A stretch of DNA of 8,710 nt from Thermoplasmata archaeon (lineage in GTDB: Archaea; Thermoplasmatota; E2; UBA202; JdFR-43). The position numbers and the translations under genes were made by a program. Under the pieces are notes generated by a model. That model saw only the letters and a list, made by a program, of their open reading frames with translations, ran no database searches and was not told where the DNA came from. Positions within the stretch are counted from its first letter, which is position 1, and each line of letters opens with the position of its first letter. The DNA is taken from the NCBI GenBank assembly GCA_021162305.1, contig JAGGYX010000196.1, forward strand, positions 1-8,710, written 5' to 3'. This document shows positions 5,234-8,710 of the stretch, in pieces.

Positions 5234-5580
5234 TAGCTCACAACTTTTGCCTTCCAGATGAAAATGGAAACAAGATATGCCTGCATGATTTCAAAGGAAA
5301 ATGGATTGTTCTATATTTTTATCTTCGGGACAATACAACAGGATGCACAAAGGAACGAGAGATTTTAGTGAACACTTTGGTAAATTGGAGCAAGATGACT
5401 TATAAAAAAATGTTGCAGAATCTGGGGTGGGCAACTGGCTATAATGTTTTTGCAATACCTCTGGGGGCAGGAGTTTTATATGGCTATGGTATATTAATAT
5501 CGCCAGCAATTGGTGCTTTGTTAATGTCTTTAAGCACCATAATTGTGGCGATAAATGCAAAACTGATGGTGGAAAAATGA
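5230..5580 (+). pseudogene. chimeric ORF: Bcp-type peroxiredoxin head joined to a Cu P-type ATPase tail
   Basis: A 116-codon open frame made of two unrelated pieces. Residues 1-42 are the start of a Bcp/PrxQ peroxiredoxin: [20 protein letters not shown], then [14 protein letters not shown] with peroxidatic Cys39; the usual Pro before RDNT is Leu32. After Glu42 the Bcp sequence continues in another frame as [14 protein letters not shown] (5358-5399), so one base has been lost near 5356. Close to 5392-5400 it switches to the C-terminal two helices of a copper-type P-type ATPase, in the first frame: YNVFAIP and [15 protein letters not shown]. Both outer ends keep operon-like ATGA overlaps (5230-5233 and 5577-5580), so a deletion between two operon genes is the simplest origin. 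The product lacks most of both enzymes and is unlikely to be active as either. Confidence 0.82.
5392..5580 (+). pseudogene. C-terminal remnant of a heavy-metal (Cu-type) P1B ATPase
   Basis: About 62 residues starting at [11 protein letters not shown] and ending at LMVEK. They cover the last two membrane helices of a P1B transporter: the first with the YNx4P motif (YNVFAIP), the second with MSLST and a following NA. From memory, MSxST with NA points to the CopB-like subgroup, while CopA has MSxSS; this is tentative. The phosphorylation Asp, nucleotide-binding domain and the CPx helix are absent. The stop codon overlaps the rubrerythrin start as ATGA, so the ATPase probably preceded rubrerythrin in the ancestral operon. 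Confidence 0.72.
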
Positions 5581-6074
5581 AGAAAATGGTTGAGAAGGCT
5601 TTGCAGGAAGCTTTTGCAGGAGAAAGCATGGCTCATATGAAGTATTTGATATATGCAAGCATAGCTGAAAAAGAAGGATACAAAAATGTGGCTCGCCTTT
5701 TTAAAGCTATAGCATACGCTGAAAAAGTTCATGCAACAAATCATGCAAAAGTTTTGGGCATGGCAAAGGATACAAAAGAAAATTTGATAGACGCTATCAA
5801 TGGCGAGTTGTTTGAAGTAGAGGAAATGTATCCTGTTTATGGTGAGATAGCAAAAATGCAGAATGAAGGCAATGCTATAAAAGCTTTTCATTATGCCATG
5901 GAAGCAGAAAAAATACATGCTACCATGTATGAAGATGCAAAGAAGAGTATCGAAAACAATAAAGATATTGATATAGGCATGATATATATATGTCCCATAT
6001 GTGGACACACTCATATTGGTTTCATTGAGGAATGCCCTATCTGTGGATATAAAGGAGAATTTGAAAAATTTTAG
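5577..6074 (+). CDS. rbr: rubrerythrin
   Basis: A 165-residue rubrerythrin that reduces H2O2 to water with electrons from reduced rubredoxin or NADH-linked donors. Residues 1-125 form the four-helix di-iron domain with Glu16 ([10 protein letters not shown]), Glu49 and His52 (AEKVHATNH), Glu82/83 and Glu111 with His114 (AEKIHATMY). Residues 136-165 form the rubredoxin-like domain with Cys139, Cys142, Cys153 and Cys156 (YICPICG and EECPICG). Both metal centres are complete. The start overlaps the upstream stop as ATGA, with GGTGG 4 nt before it, so translation depends on ribosomes coming from the ORF upstream. It is the fourth ferritin-superfamily protein of the operon. A second in-frame ATG three codons later is possible. 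Confidence 0.95.
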   Translation: MKKMVEKALQEAFAGESMAHMKYLIYASIAEKEGYKNVARLFKAIAYAEKVHATNHAKVLGMAKDTKENLIDAINGELFEVEEMYPVYGEIAKMQNEGNAIKAFHYAMEAEKIHATMYEDAKKSIENNKDIDIGMIYICPICGHTHIGFIEECPICGYKGEFEKF

Positions 6075-6081
6075 TGGAAAA

Positions 6082-6393
6082 ATGAGTGAGCTGTTAGGAA
6101 AAAAAGAAAGATTGAAGAAAGCATTAAAAGAATTGCACGAAGGAAAGAATGTTGAAGAAGTAAAAAAGGAAATAAAGGATTTGCTCCGCAGCATTTCTCC
6201 AATGGAAATTCCTTTGATTGAGCAAGAGCTAATGCATGAAGGGATTAGCATAGAAGAAATAGCGAGAATGTGCGACCTGCATGTTGAGTTATTTAGGGAA
6301 GCTGTTGAAAATAAAGAAGAAAAGTTGCCAGAAGGGCATCCATTACATACATTATATAAAGAAAACGAAGAAATACAGTACTTCGGAAAGTAG
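6082..6393 (+). CDS. DUF438-domain protein truncated by the insertion sequence
   Basis: The 103-codon frame begins with MSELLGKKERLKKALKELHEG and carries the DUF438 signature: SPMEIPLIEQELMHEG (39-54), CDLHVELFREAVE (64-76) and LPEGHPLHTL (82-91). Full-length family members usually go on into a hemerythrin-like and a PAS domain, 400 residues or more. Here host sequence stops at Ile98 (6375); QYFGK and the TAG stop come from the end of the insertion sequence. The start has GTGGA 4 nt upstream (6073-6077); the frame is open back to 6001 but that part overlaps rubrerythrin. DUF438 has no firm function, though its usual partner domains bind iron, oxygen or haem, which suits this operon. The leftover single domain may still fold. 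Confidence 0.8.
   Translation: MSELLGKKERLKKALKELHEGKNVEEVKKEIKDLLRSISPMEIPLIEQELMHEGISIEEIARMCDLHVELFREAVENKEEKLPEGHPLHTLYKENEEIQYFGK
6376..6392 (+). repeat. left terminal inverted repeat of the insertion sequence
   Basis: CAGTACTTCGGAAAGTA, the exact reverse complement of 7691-7707. It contains a smaller imperfect palindrome, TACTT-CGGA-AAGTA, and supplies the last codons and stop of the truncated DUF438 ORF. Confidence 0.95.
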
Positions 6394-6584
6394 GCTATAA
6401 CAAATGAATTTGCTTGATAGATTTGGAGACATTGAGTAAAATTTATCATGTTATTTTTGGTGCTGAAAATAATGAGAACAGAAAAATAGAGTAAGAATTC
6501 TCGAAAAATTCAACAAAATGAACTTACTCAATCTATTGTCAATTCCAGAAAACAAACACAATCCTCCTATTTTCATTTATTGTT
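6393..6584. other. noncoding left part of the insertion sequence, with inverted repeats
   Basis: No intact gene lies here. ATTGAGTAA (6431-6439) and TTACTCAAT (6524-6532) are a perfect 9-bp inverted repeat, and GAGTAAG (6489-6495) pairs with CTTACTC (6523-6529), so two alternative hairpins can form. The plus strand also holds a protein-like reading (MNLLDRFGDIE, KIYHVIFGAENNENRK, VRILEKFNKMNLLNLLSIPE) broken by two frame changes, each at a GAGTAA. It may be a decayed passenger gene or chance. Confidence 0.4.
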
Positions 6585-7634
6585 TTACCTATAAGGAGAA
6601 TTGAAGAAGATAATTTTTCTTATCAAATGCACTAATCTATCTACTTTGATTGGAATCTTGCCCGGATCCAATCCATCTTTTCCCCTTTCAATGATATTCA
6701 GCAAAATCCAGAGATTGTAGATACAAATAGTAAGCAAGAAAAAGAAATATCTTACAGAATATTCTTATGAGCAGGTTCTTCCAAGAAATTTATTCTTTAT
6801 CCTATATTGCGTCTCTATTCCGAATCTTTTCCTGTATAACTCATGAATTGTTTCTGGAGTATAATCGGTATTTGTTGCAAATGGATGCAGTTTATTATCT
6901 TTTTCATAAACAACCATCCTGTATTTCGTTCTATTACTCATTTCATATTCCACTTCTCCCTTTCTCTTTGCAATTTCCTTATACTCTTTTACTTTATCAT
7001 TATTAACTGCAGGAATAATGAATGGAACCCAGTTGTTTAACATCTCAATTATTTCTCCGCTATAGAAAGCTCTATCCATCAAAACTACTTTAACTTTGAT
7101 AAATTTCATCGCATATTCCAATAACCCTTTTACAAGCTCTTTTTTATCTGAAAAAGGAGTAACAGGTAAAACTCTCAGAGTAAATCTTTTACCATTTTCA
7201 ACTATCGCTACTGTAGCAAATGCAATAAATTTATCTGTTCCTTTCCTTGGTTTTGATTTTATTATGTATGGCAAATCTTCTCCATACCATTCCAACAAAT
7301 TGTAGTCAATCGCTATTACTACCTCCTTCTCAAATAGAAATTTTGCTTTATCTATAAAAGATTCTATGACTTTTTGAAAGCCGAATTCAAGCAATTCATA
7401 TGGTTGATTTGAAATGTGATGTAACACGTTATCTGAGGAAGGAACATTGTAACCCAATTCCTCAAGTTGTTCTGTAGCTTCATCTATGGAAATTCTATTT
7501 ATTCCAGCCCAAATCATACAGGTAAATAAAGAAGCATTAGGATATGTTGTATTCTTTCCCCTTATTAATTTCACATTTTCCTCTATCGTATCAAGTAATA
7601 TTTTCACTATTTCTTCTTTTAGTTGTTCATTCAT
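6585..7634 (-). pseudogene. transposase with an in-frame stop (ISH3/IS4-like DDE)
   Basis: From ATG 7634 the frame reads 289 residues to TAA at 6765-6767, then continues in the same frame for 59 more codons to TAA at 6585-6587, giving 349 residues in the intact form. DDE residues are Asp110 (VVIAIDYN), Asp187 (VVLMDRAFYSGEI) and Glu274 (YRKRFGIETQYR). The premature stop follows FLGRTCS; the stretch after it, EYSVRYFFFLLTICIYNLW, is the expected C-terminal helix of this family (LFxFLLxxxxYNLW), so one nonsense change (such as AAA to TAA) broke the gene. The catalytic core lies before the stop, but loss of the last helix probably inactivates it. The upstream GAGGGATGGG serves as ribosome binding site. 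Movement would now need an enzyme supplied from another copy. Confidence 0.87.
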
Positions 7635-7656
7635 CCCATCCCTCTAATGGATGGAA

Positions 7657-7678
7657 TTTAAACAACTATTTAAAAATT
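7657..7678 (-). promoter_or_regulatory. possible TATA box region of the transposase gene
   Basis: Read on the minus strand, TTTTTAAATAG (about 7668-7678) precedes the ATG by 34-44 nt, and a second AT-rich motif, GTTTAAATT, lies at about 7657-7664. The first would give a leader of about 10-15 nt containing GAGGGA. Confidence 0.4.
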
Positions 7679-7690
7679 AACCGAAAAATT

Positions 7691-7707
7691 TACTTTCCGA
7701 AGTACTG
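7691..7707 (-). repeat. right terminal inverted repeat of the insertion sequence
   Basis: TACTTTCCGAAGTACTG, the exact reverse complement of 6376-6392. Identity stops abruptly on both sides, which fixes the element's ends. Confidence 0.95.
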
Positions 7708-7770
7708 AAAGCATTCGTAAAATTTATAAATAATATTCTGATAAATATAAGACAGGAGAAGCAAATATAA
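7708..7770 (+). pseudogene. possible continuation of the interrupted DUF438 gene
   Basis: If the insertion sequence is removed exactly, codon Ile98 (6373-6375) joins AAA at 7708 in frame and reads KAFVKFINNILINIRQEK to TAA at 7768-7770. It looks like an amphipathic helix such as follows the LPEGHP motif in DUF438 proteins. There is no target duplication to prove the join, and the stretch also holds a TATA box, so the match may be chance. Confidence 0.3.
7723..7731 (+). promoter_or_regulatory. TATA box of the downstream secreted-protein gene
   Basis: TTTATAAAT, 16 bp outside the insertion sequence. Expected transcription start is about 7752-7756, which would put the AGGAGAAGCA hairpin at the very 5' end of the mRNA and give a leader of about 100 nt, unusually long for this genome. 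Confidence 0.5.
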
Positions 7771-7852
7771 TAATGGAGGCTGCTTCTCCTTTAGTGGACG
7801 GCTGGGGCGGAAAAAATAAAATCCTCACCCCAGGAGGGGAGAAGGAGGTGAT
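7754..7852 (+). promoter_or_regulatory. structured leader able to hide the ribosome binding site
   Basis: AGGAGAAGCA (7754-7763) and TGCTTCTCCT (7781-7790) form a perfect 10-bp stem with a 17-nt loop. Further on, CCCCAG (7828-7833) can pair either with CTGGGG (7802-7807) or, as CCCC, with GGGG (7836-7839), and TCACC (7825-7829) can pair with GGTGA of the ribosome binding site (7847-7851). These are mutually exclusive pairings, as expected of a translational switch or attenuator. No known riboswitch class is recognised. Confidence 0.4.
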
Positions 7853-7859
7853 AAAATAG
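7773..7859 (+). CDS. possible 28-residue leader peptide ORF
   Basis: ATG at 7773 opens 28 codons (MEAASPLVDGWGG, then KNKILTPGGEKEVIK) ending at TAG 7857-7859, whose first two bases overlap the ATA start of the next gene. AGGAGA (7754-7759) lies 13 nt upstream, rather far for a ribosome binding site. The frame is open back to 7734. The overlap imitates the ATGA couplings elsewhere in the window, so it could couple translation of the secreted protein. I do not recognise the peptide, and the frame may be only a by-product of the structured leader. Confidence 0.3.
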   Translation: MEAASPLVDGWGGKNKILTPGGEKEVIK

Positions 7860-8710
7860 AAAAAAATAAAAAATTGGGGATTTTGATTAGCATACTGATG
7901 ATAGCTTCTAATATGGTTTTTTTGAATGACAGCACTACAGCAGACTGGCAACAGGGAGATGACTACAAAATGCATTTTCCTCAATTGCCAGATGAATATG
8001 GATGGGACGTAAATGCAACTCAACCGATTGTTATAGCAGATGACTGGATGTGTACAGGAACAGGATATGTATCTGATATACATTTTTGGGGTTCTTGGAG
8101 AGGAGATGAAATAGGCACAATAAACAGCTTCTGGATAGGGATATATTCAAATGTTCCTGCCAATGAAACAGTGCCGTATAGCCATCCTGGCGATTTACTT
8201 TGGAGCAGAACATTTTATCCAGGGGAATGGAAAGAAGTTTTAATTGAAGCTAATTTTACAGAGGGATGGTATGATCCGAGTGTATATCCAAATGGAACTT
8301 GGAATAAACCAGATCATTCATTATATTTCCAATATAATATTGTGAACATAACCGATGCTTTTGTTCAATGGAATGGCACAATATACTGGCTTGCTATTAG
8401 TGCAAATGTTACTGGCGGTTCATGGGGATGGAAAACATCTTTAAATCATTGGGAAGATGATGCAGTATGGAGCTGGGGAATAAGTAATCCAGAATGGGTG
8501 GATTTGCATGATCCGGAGAATGGCACATCGCTGGATATGGCATTCGTTATAACTGGCGAAGAGTTTCCATGTTGTAATAAAGACTGGGATTACTGGAGCA
8601 ATCCTCCAAATATGCACAGCATACCAAATGGCAACGTTGGCATTGGAACAACAAATCCGCAAGCAAAGCTTCATGTTAATGGAAGCATGAGAGTAGATGG
8701 CACCAATAAG
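7856..8710 (+). CDS. secreted glycoprotein-like protein with a DUF7901-like domain and a tail-fibre-type repeat (runs off the window)
   Basis: The frame is open for 285 codons to the window end. It seems to start at ATA 7856: GGAGGTGAT (7844-7852) has the same 3-nt spacing as the peroxiredoxin start (GGTGAT-AAA-ATG), and the first residues, EKNKKLGILISILMIASNMVFL, form a signal peptide with basic end and hydrophobic core. Starting at TTG 7874 or ATG 7898 would remove the basic end. The mature part begins with a DUF7901-like domain (DYKMHFPQLPDEYGWDVNATQP, ADDWMCTGTGYVSDIHFWGSW; residues about 35-245). It then has NGNVGIGTTNPQAKLHVNG, the repeat common in phage tail fibres and in surface proteins ending in an intramolecular chaperone. 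At least nine N-X-S/T sites fit archaeal N-glycosylation. Function is unknown; a surface or adhesive role is inferred. Confidence 0.75.
   Translation, partial: MEKNKKLGILISILMIASNMVFLNDSTTADWQQGDDYKMHFPQLPDEYGWDVNATQPIVIADDWMCTGTGYVSDIHFWGSWRGDEIGTINSFWIGIYSNVPANETVPYSHPGDLLWSRTFYPGEWKEVLIEANFTEGWYDPSVYPNGTWNKPDHSLYFQYNIVNITDAFVQWNGTIYWLAISANVTGGSWGWKTSLNHWEDDAVWSWGISNPEWVDLHDPENGTSLDMAFVITGEEFPCCNKDWDYWSNPPNMHSIPNGNVGIGTTNPQAKLHVNGSMRVDGTNK

Larger units (their letters stand above)
6376..7707. mobile_element. insertion sequence with a defective DDE transposase (ISH3/IS4-like)
   Basis: The element is 1332 bp, bounded by perfect 17-bp inverted repeats. It holds one transposase gene on the minus strand (6585-7634) with an internal stop, a 56-bp promoter side at the right and about 190 bp of mostly noncoding DNA at the left. 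It interrupts the DUF438 gene. No target duplication is visible: the five bases before it are AAATA and those after it AAAGC. That may mean loss by deletion, an unusual family or later mutation. The family assignment rests on the protein only. Confidence 0.88.

Noticed and set aside
5484..6449. Long minus-strand open frame of 321 codons opposite rubrerythrin and DUF438
   Set aside because: It is rich in Phe, Ser, Cys and Ile and lacks any recognisable motif, and the opposite strand encodes two well-recognised proteins. It is the usual antisense shadow of A-rich genes.
6371..7712. A five-base target duplication flanking the insertion sequence
   Set aside because: AAATA and AAAGC share only AAA. 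Shifting the element ends by one to three bases also gives no match.
7824..7839. Rho-independent-style terminator at the CCCC/GGGG hairpin
   Set aside because: No T run follows. The stretch continues straight into a ribosome binding site and coding frame, so leader structure is more likely.
1..8710. CRISPR array, tRNA or rRNA genes
   Set aside because: No regularly spaced repeats, no cloverleaf-like segment with a GTTCRANNC motif, and no conserved rRNA stretch was seen on either strand.

Overview
The window reads as archaeal DNA, low in G+C. The promoters look like TATA boxes, the ribosome binding sites are GGAGGTGA/GGTGAT variants 3-6 nt before the start codon, many genes overlap as ATGA, and the proteins match archaeal families: an LrpA/Ptr2-type regulator, a Pyrococcus/Aeropyrum-type peroxiredoxin, an archaeal DPS-like protein and a 1Fe superoxide reductase. 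The partial class II HMG-CoA reductase at the left edge fits Archaeoglobales or Thermoplasmata-related lineages, so an anaerobic or microaerobic euryarchaeon, perhaps Thermoplasmata, is my guess. It is inference only.

Layout. Positions 1-262 (minus) hold the start of a class II HMG-CoA reductase. Positions 428-1571 (minus) hold an Lrp/AsnC regulator followed by a membrane-anchored hexapeptide acyltransferase. From 1701 to 6393 (plus) runs one tightly packed operon for peroxide, superoxide and iron handling: peroxiredoxin, DPS-like protein, an unknown His/Cys-rich protein, ferritin, a shell-less encapsulated-ferritin-like protein, superoxide reductase, a frameshifted rhodanese, an ABM-type monooxygenase, a chimeric ORF (Bcp peroxiredoxin head joined to a Cu P-type ATPase tail), rubrerythrin and a truncated DUF438 protein. 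A 1332-bp insertion sequence (6376-7707) with perfect 17-bp inverted ends cuts the DUF438 gene; its transposase carries an in-frame TAA. From 7708 to the window end there is a structured leader with a possible 28-codon ORF, then the start of a large secreted protein that seems to initiate at ATA.

How the genes work together. Superoxide reductase turns superoxide into peroxide. The peroxiredoxin, rubrerythrin and DPS-like protein remove peroxide, and the ferritin, DPS-like protein and EncFtn-like protein take up the Fe(II) that would otherwise drive Fenton chemistry. The regulator is transcribed divergently. Between the two promoters lies a near match to the operator I remember for the Methanocaldococcus Lrp protein Ptr2, placed just upstream of the peroxiredoxin TATA box, so the regulator probably controls the operon.

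The distal half of the operon and the region after it carry many lesions: a rhodanese frameshift, a Bcp frameshift plus deletion fusion, an IS insertion, a transposase nonsense codon and an ATA start. Either this stretch is decaying or the assembly has uncorrected base errors here; the sequence alone cannot decide.
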